64,000 bases of DNA from Wocania_A spongiicola (GTDB taxonomy: Bacteria > Bacteroidota > Bacteroidia > Flavobacteriales > Flavobacteriaceae). The notes under the pieces were generated by a model. That model had not been told where the DNA came from and ran no database searches. It saw only the letters and a program-made list of their open reading frames with translations. Positions within the stretch are counted from its first letter, which is position 1; every line of letters begins with the position of its first letter. Shown piece after piece: positions 8,755-17,518 of this stretch. The translations under genes were made by a program, and so were the position numbers. The DNA lies in assembly GCF_023502325.1 (NCBI RefSeq), contig NZ_JAMFLZ010000008.1:88835-152834 (forward strand), written 5' to 3'.

Positions 8755-9888
8755 CTATATATCTAGCCAAACATTACCTGATTTATGAGATTCAACACAT
8801 TTTTCTATAAATTTCATACCTCGAACACCATCATTCATTGTTGGATACTCCCCACTATCATAGGCTTGCTTTCTAATTGCTTTTGCTACACCATAATAAA
8901 TATTACCCATTGAATCAAATATACCTTCAGGGTGCCCTGGTGGTAATTTAGTTCCATCTAGTGAGACTTCACCATTATAAGCATGACCTGGCTTTAATAC
9001 TTGTAAAGGTTTATCATCTGTTAAATAATACAGATAATTCGGATTTTCTTGCTTCCAGTTAAAACCTCCTTTTGTTCCGTAAATTTTTACTTCTAGTCCA
9101 TTTTCTTCACCTGTAGCAATTTGGCTTGAACGTATAACTCCTTTTACATATTCTGAAAAACGTACAAGTATAGTTCCATCTACATCTAATTGATTGTCTT
9201 CGTATCTTGTATTAAGGTCTGCTAAAACAGATTTAACTTCTAATCCTGTTAAATATTCTGCCATATTAAAAGCATGCGTTCCAATATCTCCAACACAGCT
9301 ACTTATTCCTGCTTTTTTAGGGTCTAAACGCCAAATTGTTTTTCGTAGTTCTTTATCTAATAGTATAGGGTTTATCCATCCTTGATAATACTGAACATCA
9401 ACTTTATGTACTTCTCCTATTATACCAGATTGAATCATTTCGCGCATTTGACGAATCATAGGGTAGCCTGTATATGTGTATGTTACAGCAAAAATCGTAT
9501 TAGATTTCTCAAGCGCGTTTTCTAAAATTTTAGCTTCAGCTAGTGTGGTAGTTAATGGTTTTTCACATATAACGTGGAATCCGTTCTCAATCAATTTTTT
9601 TGCCATAGGGAAATGCAAAAAATTTGGAGTAAGAACAGAAACCACTTCTATTCTTTCGGACTCTGGAAGTTTTAATTCTTCTTCAATAAACGTATCAAAA
9701 TCAATATAAATACGGTTTTCTGACAATCCCAATTTTTGCGCAAAACTTAAATTATCTTCCCAATTGGGGTTAAACACACCTCCTATAATTTCATATTTAT
9801 CGTACATTGACGAGGCTACTCTGTGTAATACACCTATAAGCGAATCTCCGCCACCGCCAAGTATTCCTAATTTAATTTTTTCTGACAT
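8755..9888 (-). CDS. Gfo/Idh/MocA-family oxidoreductase (cytoplasmic)
   Basis: 377 residues. The N-terminal Rossmann fold has the nucleotide motif LGILGGGGDS, followed by the family hallmark CEKPLTTTL and the catalytic-domain segment GDIGTHAFN. No export signal is seen, unlike the two homologues at 17519 and 19809, which have Tat signals. In this operon it probably interconverts keto and hydroxyl forms of a sugar with NAD(P). In known 3-keto-glycoside pathways such enzymes do the reduction or oxidation at C3. The exact reaction is open. Confidence 0.85.
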   Translation of the reverse strand: MSEKIKLGILGGGGDSLIGVLHRVASSMYDKYEIIGGVFNPNWEDNLSFAQKLGLSENRIYIDFDTFIEEELKLPESERIEVVSVLTPNFLHFPMAKKLIENGFHVICEKPLTTTLAEAKILENALEKSNTIFAVTYTYTGYPMIRQMREMIQSGIIGEVHKVDVQYYQGWINPILLDKELRKTIWRLDPKKAGISSCVGDIGTHAFNMAEYLTGLEVKSVLADLNTRYEDNQLDVDGTILVRFSEYVKGVIRSSQIATGEENGLEVKIYGTKGGFNWKQENPNYLYYLTDDKPLQVLKPGHAYNGEVSLDGTKLPPGHPEGIFDSMGNIYYGVAKAIRKQAYDSGEYPTMNDGVRGMKFIEKCVESHKSGNVWLDI

Positions 9889-9911
9889 TTTTCTTCTTTT
9901 ATATTAGAGAA

Positions 9912-11075
9912 CTATGCTGCTTTTCTTTTTTTCATGTAGATATTTAAGCCTAAAAATGCTACAATTAATATTGCTGGTAAAATAGACATTGTCCTTAAGG
10001 CTTCAGTAGCATTTGCATCGTCCATAAGTTTTCCCATAATTGGTAGCACTATTGAAACCGAAAACATACCAGCTCCGCCCATAATAGAAAGTCCTAAAGC
10101 GCCAGTTTCGGGTAAATATTCAGCAACAAAACCTAACATTGTTGGCCAGAAAAAAGTAACACCTACAGCAAAAACTGCAGCAGCAACAAACGTCATTCCT
10201 CCACTAGTAATAGTTAACAACCAAAGGCCAATAAAAGTAAATATAGCAGAATACAATAGCATACCCGAAGGGCTTAGTTTATGAACTACTTGACCAGCAG
10301 ACAACCTACCTAAAGCCATTATTCCATTTATAAAAGCCAAGACTAATAACGGTGCAGCAACCGAAGTTTTTAATAACGACTCAATACGTTGAGTAGTACC
10401 TAATTCTGAAGCAGCGGTAAGAAACATACAAAGCATCATAAATAAGAACAATGGATTTAATATACTTTTAAACATTTTCTTATTACTAATACCTAGTTGC
10501 ACACGTTCTGTTACAGGGAATTTTTGCCCAAAAAACATTATACCGTAAATTATTAACGGAATAAATAACGTAGCTACCATTACTTGCCACGGCAATCCCA
10601 TAACATCCATTACCAACCACGCTATTAAAGACCCTATCACAATACCTCCTGGAAACCATACATGAAATCTATTAAGCATTTTAGTTTTACTATCTGGATA
10701 CATTGATGCCACCAATGGGTTTAATGCTGCTTCTACCATTCCATTACCAATACCTACAAATAATGTAGCTATAAAAAGTGAGGTCATAGAATCTGCCATG
10801 ATTGTCCATACAATTCCAATAGCATGTGTAAAAAAAGCAATCCAAGTAATTTTTTTAATTCCTAGAAAATCAACTAATGGTCCGCCAATTATCATCGCGA
10901 TTGTAAATCCAAAAAAAGCAGGTGCAAAAGCGTACCCAAGTTGTTCTAAAGTTAATCCAATACCTTCTGGACCAAAAACAGTTTCTAACTTTGCTCTTAT
11001 AGCAAAGGTCATAGATGTAGTAATTAAAGCAAGACAGCTTGCTAAAAAAAGCTTGTTTTTATTAATGTTTTCCAT
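9912..11075 (-). CDS. MFS sugar transporter
   Basis: 387 residues and very hydrophobic, with about 11-12 membrane helices and no signal cleavage site; major facilitator superfamily. It lies 20 bases downstream of the lipoprotein TIM-barrel gene and 23 bases upstream of the Gfo/Idh/MocA gene. The position suggests import of a periplasmic pathway product for the cytoplasmic enzymes at 7631 and 8755. The transported sugar is unknown, and this is not the sugar-porter subtype found at 39338. Confidence 0.8.
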   Translation of the reverse strand: MENINKNKLFLASCLALITTSMTFAIRAKLETVFGPEGIGLTLEQLGYAFAPAFFGFTIAMIIGGPLVDFLGIKKITWIAFFTHAIGIVWTIMADSMTSLFIATLFVGIGNGMVEAALNPLVASMYPDSKTKMLNRFHVWFPGGIVIGSLIAWLVMDVMGLPWQVMVATLFIPLIIYGIMFFGQKFPVTERVQLGISNKKMFKSILNPLFLFMMLCMFLTAASELGTTQRIESLLKTSVAAPLLVLAFINGIMALGRLSAGQVVHKLSPSGMLLYSAIFTFIGLWLLTITSGGMTFVAAAVFAVGVTFFWPTMLGFVAEYLPETGALGLSIMGGAGMFSVSIVLPIMGKLMDDANATEALRTMSILPAILIVAFLGLNIYMKKRKAA

Positions 11076-11095
11076 TATTATTTGGTTTAGTTAGT

Positions 11096-12061
11096 TTATT
11101 TTGAAAGTTGTTTTCCAACTTGTAATAGCAAATTTTTAGTAGCAACAATACCATCTTTTTCACTCAACCTACTTCCTTCGTATTCTATTCCTATATAACC
11201 CGAGTACCCTGCATCTTTTACAGTTTGTAGTATTCTTGTGTAATCAATTACTGTTTCATTCCCGTTTTCGTCAAAATCATACGACTTTGCACTTACAGCT
11301 TTGGCATAAGGCATTAATTCTTTAACTCCTTTATACTTATCATATTCCTCTTCACAGCCGCCATCTTTATATTTAATGCAAAAATTTCCAAAATCTGGTA
11401 ACGTCCCGCAATTAGGCATATTTACTTTTGCCATAACACTTGCTAACCATTGACCATCTGAAGTATAGCCTCCATGATTTTCTACCAAGATATTAATGCC
11501 TTGAGTTTGCGCATATTCGGATAATTTTGTTAAACCAACAACTGCCTGATTCATAACTTCATCATAAGTCCCTTTTCCATGAGCATTAACTCTAATAGAA
11601 TGACACCCTAATGCTTTTGCTGCATCTACCCATTTTTTATGGTTCTCTAATGCGGTATTTAAATGATTTTCATCATTACTTGCCAAATTACCTTCACCAT
11701 CAATCATTATTAATAAATTTTTTACTCCATGCTTTTCACTTTCTGCTTTCAATTTTTTAACTACTTCATCTATACCTAATTCTTCAACTTCCTTTTTATA
11801 CAAACCACTAACATATTCAACAGCCTCAAAACCTAAATTGTGAGCTTCTTTAGCAAAATCAAAAGGGCTTACATCTCCACTTCTAAATTTTTTATGCAAA
11901 GACCATTGTGCCAAAGAAATTTTAAAAAACATAGGTTGTTCGACTTTTTTAGTTACGGCTGTAGCAGATTTTTCTTTAGTTTCTTTACAAGCAAAGGAAA
12001 CAAGTACCAACAATACAATAATTATTTTGGTGTTATTATAAATTGACTGTTTTATATTCAT
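11096..12061 (-). CDS. sugar isomerase-like TIM-barrel lipoprotein
   Basis: 321 residues. The lipoprotein signal ends FAC (Cys25) and is followed by a xylose-isomerase-like TIM barrel. Likely metal ligands are Glu in VENHGG, Asp in LPDFGNF and Glu in GIEYEG. A membrane-anchored periplasmic sugar isomerase/epimerase family member is unusual, since the classical substrates are cytoplasmic. It fits a pathway run partly in the periplasm. First gene of the minus-strand operon that runs to 4393; its promoter should lie in 12062-12188, divergent in function from but on the same strand as the AraC gene upstream. Confidence 0.8.
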   Translation of the reverse strand: MNIKQSIYNNTKIIIVLLVLVSFACKETKEKSATAVTKKVEQPMFFKISLAQWSLHKKFRSGDVSPFDFAKEAHNLGFEAVEYVSGLYKKEVEELGIDEVVKKLKAESEKHGVKNLLIMIDGEGNLASNDENHLNTALENHKKWVDAAKALGCHSIRVNAHGKGTYDEVMNQAVVGLTKLSEYAQTQGINILVENHGGYTSDGQWLASVMAKVNMPNCGTLPDFGNFCIKYKDGGCEEEYDKYKGVKELMPYAKAVSAKSYDFDENGNETVIDYTRILQTVKDAGYSGYIGIEYEGSRLSEKDGIVATKNLLLQVGKQLSK

Positions 12062-12147
12062 GATTAGTTATTATTTGGTTAAACAAATGAAATCTAGTTA
12101 ACAACGTGAATATAAATATTAGAACTTAAAACAATGTGTATTTTTAT

Positions 12148-12156
12148 TCAGTGAAA
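12148..12156. promoter_or_regulatory. possible operator half-site (TTCAGTGAA)
   Basis: TTCAGTGAA, 87 bases upstream of the operon start at 12061, matches one arm region of the 37-bp element at 38505 and 39240, and the distance to the start codon is similar (85-89). The second arm is not conserved, so this is weak. Confidence 0.3.
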
Positions 12157-12188
12157 GAATTTAAACAATTTTTAATCTTTATATTTTA

Positions 12189-13250
12189 CTAAGAAAACTG
12201 ATAATTATCAATAGTATTTTTTAACCTATACTCATTTGGCGAACATTTTTCATGCTTCTTAAATACTGTTGCAAAATATTGACTTGTTGCAAAACCACAC
12301 ATGTATGCTACTTCTGCTATAGTTAAATCTCTATTTTCGAGAAGCATTTTTTTGGACATTTCTAAGCGTTTCATAACCAAATAACGCATTGGCGTTAAGT
12401 TAGTTAATCTTTTAAAATGATGTGTAAACCTTGTTAATCCTACACCTGCAGACTGAGACATTAACTCTATAGTCCAATTTTCAGTTAAATTATTTTCAAG
12501 CTCTTTAAGAAAGAATTTTACACTTCTTGAACTATCTGTAAGAGACTCATTCAATACAATATCATCAGTATTTAACAAATCAAGTATCAAAATTAACAAG
12601 TAGTTAATAAGGAGTCTTATTCTTGATGCATTACTTCCTTCCTTATCTGTATCTACAGCTTTATTGATTTGAAGAAAACAATCTCTTATTTTTTTATCTG
12701 TCTTTAAAATAGATTTTTCATTTTGTCTTAAAATTGTGGTAAGCCTAGACAGGTCATCAGGAGTTAAAGTAATCCAATCTGGCCAAACCCAATCTTGGTG
12801 GGGTCTACGAACTCCTAAATCTATAATTACCCAATAAAATTTTCCCATACCTATATTGGGATTTCCTACTTTATGCGCTTCCCAAGGCCTAGTAATGGTT
12901 AAGTAATTTGGTTCTAAAACCATTTCTTTATTCTCTTGAGAATAAGGCATCGTTCCAGATTCTAAAAAATGAAACTCAATACCCTCATTTCTATGCCAAT
13001 CTAACCCCCAATCTTGTGGTTCATTAGCATCCCAATAACCTATACTATTAAGCCCTAATGTATTTTTATCCAAGCGATCTCCAGGATATGTATGTCTTGC
13101 TAATGCTTTAAATTTTAACTTTTTTCGATTAATAGCATCAACTAATGGTAAACATGTGTCTGCATGATACACTATTCCATTAGCCTCATATGGCTGTATT
13201 TTTTGTATGTTTATTTTCACTGAAATAATTTGAACATTGATATAGCGCAA
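12189..13250 (-). CDS. AraC-family transcriptional regulator
   Basis: 353 residues from the TTG at 13250. A GTG at 13220 (protein starting VKINIQKIQPY) gives 343 residues and is an equally good start; I cannot decide. The N-terminal half is a cupin-like ligand-binding region. The last 100 residues hold the two AraC helix-turn-helix motifs (IELMSQSAGVGLTRFTHHFK and IAEVAYMCGFATSQYFATVF). It lies exactly between the two mirrored oxidation operons and is the natural candidate to control both. A TTCAGTGAA-type motif overlaps its start region. Confidence 0.88.
   Translation of the reverse strand: MRYINVQIISVKINIQKIQPYEANGIVYHADTCLPLVDAINRKKLKFKALARHTYPGDRLDKNTLGLNSIGYWDANEPQDWGLDWHRNEGIEFHFLESGTMPYSQENKEMVLEPNYLTITRPWEAHKVGNPNIGMGKFYWVIIDLGVRRPHQDWVWPDWITLTPDDLSRLTTILRQNEKSILKTDKKIRDCFLQINKAVDTDKEGSNASRIRLLINYLLILILDLLNTDDIVLNESLTDSSRSVKFFLKELENNLTENWTIELMSQSAGVGLTRFTHHFKRLTNLTPMRYLVMKRLEMSKKMLLENRDLTIAEVAYMCGFATSQYFATVFKKHEKCSPNEYRLKNTIDNYQFS
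13216..13232. promoter_or_regulatory. possible operator at the AraC start
   Basis: On the minus strand TTATTTCAGTGAA is shared exactly with the 37-bp element at 38505-38541. It overlaps the candidate GTG start codon of the AraC gene and lies about 150 bases upstream of the divergent GMC gene. It could serve autoregulation or the divergent promoter. Only one arm is present. Confidence 0.3.
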
Positions 13251-13309
13251 ATTAATTAATTTTCCATGTATTTTAGAATTTAATTATCATTTTCTTCGTT
13301 TTAGCTGAT

Positions 13310-13336
13310 TTGATTATTAAGTTTACTTTAGATTTA
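13310..13336 (+). promoter_or_regulatory. candidate promoter of the plus-strand oxidation operon
   Basis: TTG at 13310-13312 and TAGATTTA at 13329-13336 (7 of 8 to TAnnTTTG) are separated by 16 bases, a little short of the usual Bacteroidota spacing. The start codon is 44 bases downstream. Confidence 0.3.
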
Positions 13337-13379
13337 CCTTATAATTTATATATCAAATAATTCTTCAAATAGTTTTTTA

Positions 13380-15095
13380 ATGAAAAAGACAGAAGTAGCA
13401 GAAAACCTAAAAACTTATGACGCAATCGTTATAGGAACAGGTATTAGTGGTGGTTGGGCAGCCAAAGAACTTTGCGAAAAAGGATTAAAAACCTTGGTTC
13501 TAGAGCGTGGTAGAATGGTAACACATATTAAAGATTACCCAACAATGAATAAAGATCCATGGGATTTTGAACTCAGAGGTAGTGTATCGGTTGAAGAAAA
13601 AAACAAACAGTTAAAGCAAAGTCGTACTGGATATACTACAGCACAACAAAGTAAGCATTGGTTTGTAGACGATTTAAAACACCCATACAATGAAACCAAA
13701 CGTTTTGATTGGATGCGTGGTTATCATGTTGGTGGTCGGTCTTTAATGTGGGGCAGACAAAGCTACAGGTTAAGTGATTTAGATTTTGAAGCCAATAAAA
13801 AAGATGGTCATGGAGTAGATTGGCCTATACGTTATAAAGATATAGCACCTTGGTATGATAAAGTTGAAAAATATATTGGAGTAAGCGGAGAAAAATTAGG
13901 GCTTTCCCAACTTCCAGATGGTGTGTTTGAACCTCCAATGGAATTAAATTGTGTAGAAGAACATTTAAAAGAAAAGCTTTCAGAGAATTATTCTGATAGA
14001 CTTTTAACGATTGGTAGAACAGCACATATTACAGGTGATAAAAGTCGTGAAGGAAGAAGTAATTGCCAGTTTAGAAATAGATGCATACGTGGTTGTCCTT
14101 TTGGTGCTTATTTTAGTAGTAACTCTTCTACATTACCAGCTGCAGAACGAACTGGCAACATGACTTTAAGAGCAAATTCAATAGTGCATGAAATTATTTA
14201 TGATGATACTTTAAAAAAGGCAACAGGTGTTAAAGTAATAGATGCTGAAACTAAAGAGAGTTTAGTATTTAATGCTGAAATTATTTTTTGCTGTGCGTCA
14301 GCTATTGCATCAGCATCTATTTTGATGCAGTCAAAATCTAAAAGATTTCCTAATGGCTTAGGTAATGACTCTGGAGAATTAGGGCATAATATTATGGACC
14401 ATCATTTAGGTGCTGGAGCGTCTGGAAAATTAGATGGTTTTAAAGATAAGTATTACAAAGGACGAAGACCAAACGGTATTTATATTCCACGATTTAGAAA
14501 CCTAGGTAATAAGGAAACTGAGAAAAAGGAGTTTATAAGAGGTTATGGTTATCAAGGAGGTGCAGGAAGAGGAGACATTTCTGATCATATTGCTGAATTA
14601 GGATATGGTGCTGAATTAAAAGAAAAAATATTAGAACCAGGTGGTTGGAGAATGGGATTAGGTGGTTTTGGAGAGTGCTTACCAAACCATGATAACAAAA
14701 TGACTCTTGATTATGATAAATTAGATGAATGGGGATTACCTACTGTAACTTTTGATGCCGAATGGAAAGAAAACGAGTTAAAGATGCGTGAAGATATAAT
14801 TCAACAAGCATCAGAAATGCTTAAAAAAGCAGGTTTTAAAGACATCAAAACATTCGACAATCGTTATGCTCCAGGAATTGGAATTCATGAAATGGGTACA
14901 GCTAGAATGGGCAAAGACCCTAAGACTTCTGTTTTAAATAAACATAATCAAATACATGCAGTGCCTAATGTTTATGTTACTGATGGAGCATGCATGACTT
15001 CTTCAGGCTGTCAAAACCCATCATTAACTTATATGGCGTTAACGGCAAGAGCTGCAAATCATGCTGCTGAACAATTCAAAAAAAATAACAGCTAA
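13380..15095 (+). CDS. GMC oxidoreductase, FAD sugar dehydrogenase large subunit (cluster B)
   Basis: 571 residues, a paralogue of 5887-7608. The FAD motif GTGISGG is at 19-25, the GGRSLMWGR segment at about 118-126, and the catalytic pair is His503 (GIHEMGTARMG) and Asn546 (CQNPSLT). Cys229, Cys235 and Cys239 in C-x5-C-x3-CP match the iron-sulfur ligand spacing of Burkholderia FAD glucose dehydrogenase. No signal peptide is visible; the small subunit gene follows after 5 bases and should supply export. First gene of the plus-strand operon. Likely role: periplasmic oxidation of a sugar or glycoside to a keto form. The two GMC paralogues are clearly diverged, which suggests different substrates rather than dosage. 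Confidence 0.88.
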   Translation: MKKTEVAENLKTYDAIVIGTGISGGWAAKELCEKGLKTLVLERGRMVTHIKDYPTMNKDPWDFELRGSVSVEEKNKQLKQSRTGYTTAQQSKHWFVDDLKHPYNETKRFDWMRGYHVGGRSLMWGRQSYRLSDLDFEANKKDGHGVDWPIRYKDIAPWYDKVEKYIGVSGEKLGLSQLPDGVFEPPMELNCVEEHLKEKLSENYSDRLLTIGRTAHITGDKSREGRSNCQFRNRCIRGCPFGAYFSSNSSTLPAAERTGNMTLRANSIVHEIIYDDTLKKATGVKVIDAETKESLVFNAEIIFCCASAIASASILMQSKSKRFPNGLGNDSGELGHNIMDHHLGAGASGKLDGFKDKYYKGRRPNGIYIPRFRNLGNKETEKKEFIRGYGYQGGAGRGDISDHIAELGYGAELKEKILEPGGWRMGLGGFGECLPNHDNKMTLDYDKLDEWGLPTVTFDAEWKENELKMREDIIQQASEMLKKAGFKDIKTFDNRYAPGIGIHEMGTARMGKDPKTSVLNKHNQIHAVPNVYVTDGACMTSSGCQNPSLTYMALTARAANHAAEQFKKNNS

Positions 15096-15100
15096 TAATT

Positions 15101-15715
15101 ATGAACAGAAGAAATGCATTAAAAGGTTTGGGTTTATCTATTGGTTATACTATTGCAACACCAACAATTATTAGTATGCTGCAAAGTTGTAAAACTGAAG
15201 CTGACTTATGGACGCCTATTTTTTTTACTATGGATGAAGGTATTATATTAAAAAATTTGATAGACCTTATTTTACCAAAAACTCAAAATACACCAGGAGC
15301 TTTAGATGTTAATGTTCCTGAATTTTTAGATTTATACATATCTAAAACATATGATGAGTTAAAACAGAAAAAATACAAAGAAGGTTTAACTGCAATAATA
15401 AAAGCTTTACCAATAACAGAAAAAGGTGTTAGCGATTTAGAAACCGAAAATTACGACGCTTTATTGGCTAAATATTTAAAAATAAGTAAAGAACAACAAT
15501 TAGTGTATAGAGATTATAATGATGAAAAAGATCCTGAAAATGAGGATGCAATAATTTTTCAAGCATTAGACAATATAAGGAATTCTTCTATTTGGGCATT
15601 TCGAACAAGTGAACAAATAGGTGAAAATGTATTAGCCTACGACCCTATTCCTGGATCCCAAAAAGGTTGTATTCCTCTAAACGAAGCTACAGGAGGAAAG
15701 GCTTGGTCTCTTTAA
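15101..15715 (+). CDS. gluconate 2-dehydrogenase subunit 3-like small subunit (cluster B)
   Basis: 204 residues. The N-terminus NRRNALKGLGLSIGY is a Tat-like signal, followed by a Cys (LQSC) that may be a lipobox. The body contains the family segment VNVPEFLDLYI and a C-terminal aromatic stretch. It is translated 5 bases after the GMC subunit, so a complex is expected. Shorter than its paralogue at 5171 (234 residues) but apparently complete. Confidence 0.85.
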   Translation: MNRRNALKGLGLSIGYTIATPTIISMLQSCKTEADLWTPIFFTMDEGIILKNLIDLILPKTQNTPGALDVNVPEFLDLYISKTYDELKQKKYKEGLTAIIKALPITEKGVSDLETENYDALLAKYLKISKEQQLVYRDYNDEKDPENEDAIIFQALDNIRNSSIWAFRTSEQIGENVLAYDPIPGSQKGCIPLNEATGGKAWSL

Positions 15716-15728
15716 AATCTTATAGATC

Positions 15729-16529
15729 ATGAATAAAAAACACATCATTTTAGTTTTGAGTATATTCTTTTTATTCAATTGTAAAAATGAAGGAAAGAAA
15801 GAAAACATCGAATTACCAAAAAAAGATAACTGGGTAAAACTATTTAATGGAAAAGATTTAAAAGATTGGACTATTAAAATTAAAAATCAACCTCTAGGTG
15901 AGAATTACAAAAACACCTTTATAGTAGAAAACGGTGTGATGAAAGTTAATTATAATGAATACAATGATACTTTTAATGAATCTTACGGTCATATTTACTA
16001 TAACAAAGAATTTTCGAATTATAAATTCAGGATGCAATACAGGTTTACAGGCAATCAATTAAAAGATGGTGCTGGTTGGGCAACAAGAAATAGTGGTGTT
16101 ATGGTTCATTGTGAGAATCCAAAAAACATAGGCTTAAACCAAAGTTTTCCAGTATCTATTGAGGTTCAACTTTTGGGCGGATTAGAATCAGGCGAACGAC
16201 CAACAGGTAATTTATGTACACCTGGTACACATGTTGAAATGAATGATGAATTATTCACACCGCATTGCATCAATTCTAAGTCAAAAACCTATAATGGAGA
16301 TCAGTGGGTTAATTTAGAAATTGAAGTTAGAAACGATTCTATTATTAAACACTTTATCAATGGAGAAAATGTACTCTCTTATACTAAACCTCAAATAGGC
16401 GGCTCCATAGACCACAATCAAGAATATTGGAAAAAGAGAGAAGGAACCCCGTTAAAAAAGGGATATATCTCTTTACAAAGTGAAAGCCACCCAGTAGAAT
16501 TTAGAAATATAGAAATACTAGAGCTTTAA
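15729..16529 (+). CDS. DUF1080 lipoprotein (3-keto-disaccharide hydrolase family)
   Basis: 266 residues, lipoprotein signal ending FNC (Cys18), one DUF1080 domain. It opens with WVKLFNGKDLKDWTIKIKN and ends with ISLQSESHPVEFRNIEILEL, both characteristic. This would be the periplasmic hydrolase for 3-keto-glycosides made by the GMC enzyme two genes upstream. It is diverged from the cluster A copy at 4393, with longer loops (about 20 more residues). Confidence 0.87.
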   Translation: MNKKHIILVLSIFFLFNCKNEGKKENIELPKKDNWVKLFNGKDLKDWTIKIKNQPLGENYKNTFIVENGVMKVNYNEYNDTFNESYGHIYYNKEFSNYKFRMQYRFTGNQLKDGAGWATRNSGVMVHCENPKNIGLNQSFPVSIEVQLLGGLESGERPTGNLCTPGTHVEMNDELFTPHCINSKSKTYNGDQWVNLEIEVRNDSIIKHFINGENVLSYTKPQIGGSIDHNQEYWKKREGTPLKKGYISLQSESHPVEFRNIEILEL

Positions 16530-16530
16530 A

Positions 16531-17505
16531 ATGAAATTAAAATATTCTATAAAATTAGTAGTTGGTTTATTAATAATAATTCAAAACCAACAATTAAATG
16601 CTCAGGACTTTAATAACTATTTGCAAGAATTAGACGGAGAGAGTATTACCATAGAAATGATAGCTGTAAAAGGAGGTGGTTTTTTAATGGGAGCCAACTC
16701 AAATGATTCTAAACGTAGTGATGATGAGAAACCAAATCATAAAGTAGAAGTTGATGATTTTTGGATGGGTAAATATGAAATTACTTGGGAACAATATGAC
16801 ACCTTTGTATTTGGTGAATTTGGTCCTGAACAGTTTAAAAGTAAAGAGAAATTAAATGATTTAGGGATTGATGCTGTTTCTGGAGCTACGCCTCCATATG
16901 TTGACATGAGCTTTAATATGGGAAAAGAAAGTCATCCTGCTGTAAATATGACGCAATATGCAGCTATTATGTATTGCAAATGGTTGACTTCAAAAACAGG
17001 AGTGTTTTACCGATTACCTACTGAAGCAGAATGGGAATATGTTTGTAAAAAAGGAAAAACAGATCAAGGTACAGACCTTAAAAAAGTAGCTTGGTTTGAT
17101 GAAAATACAAATGAAAAATATGAAAAAACAGGGTTAAAAGAGGCAAATGGTTTAGGAATACATGATTTATTAGGTAATGTGTCTGAATGGGTTATGGATC
17201 AATATGATGCAGATTATTATCAATCATCTCCACAAAGAAACCCTTGGAATAAACCATCAGAATTATATCCTAGAGTTGTACGTGGAGGGTCATGGAAAGA
17301 CACAAAAGATAAGTTGTGTTGTTCGGCACGAGGTCAATCGAAACAAAAATGGAAAAGAAGAGATCCTCAAATTCCGAAAAGTAATTGGTGGCATACTAAT
17401 GCCCCATTTGTTGGTTTTCGTGTAGTACGTCCAAAAATTCAACCATCAAAAGAAGAAATAAAAAAGTATTGGCTATCAGTAATTGAAGATTACGGATTAA
17501 ATTAA
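16531..17505 (+). CDS. SUMF1-fold (formylglycine-generating-enzyme-like) exported protein
   Basis: 324 residues with an N-terminal signal peptide (about 1-25, ending NAQ) and a complete SUMF1/FGE-sulfatase domain: VKGGGFLMGA, YRLPTEAEWEYVCKKG, GLGIHDLLGNVSEWV, VVRGGSW and a terminal VGFRVVRP. In true aerobic FGE a Cys pair five residues apart sits in the SW...CR segment. Here that region reads SWKDTKDKLCCSARG, where the first Cys of the pair is not in place, so formylglycine formation is doubtful. It is translationally packed (1-base gap before, 13 after) within the sugar oxidation operon. Function unknown; a binding or accessory role is possible. Confidence 0.82.
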   Translation: MKLKYSIKLVVGLLIIIQNQQLNAQDFNNYLQELDGESITIEMIAVKGGGFLMGANSNDSKRSDDEKPNHKVEVDDFWMGKYEITWEQYDTFVFGEFGPEQFKSKEKLNDLGIDAVSGATPPYVDMSFNMGKESHPAVNMTQYAAIMYCKWLTSKTGVFYRLPTEAEWEYVCKKGKTDQGTDLKKVAWFDENTNEKYEKTGLKEANGLGIHDLLGNVSEWVMDQYDADYYQSSPQRNPWNKPSELYPRVVRGGSWKDTKDKLCCSARGQSKQKWKRRDPQIPKSNWWHTNAPFVGFRVVRPKIQPSKEEIKKYWLSVIEDYGLN

Positions 17506-17518
17506 AAAAATTAAAACC

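Noticed and set aside
16531..17505. Functional formylglycine-generating enzyme for the sulfatase at 40855
   Set aside because: The Cys pair required by aerobic FGE is not in place, and the protein is exported within an unrelated operon.
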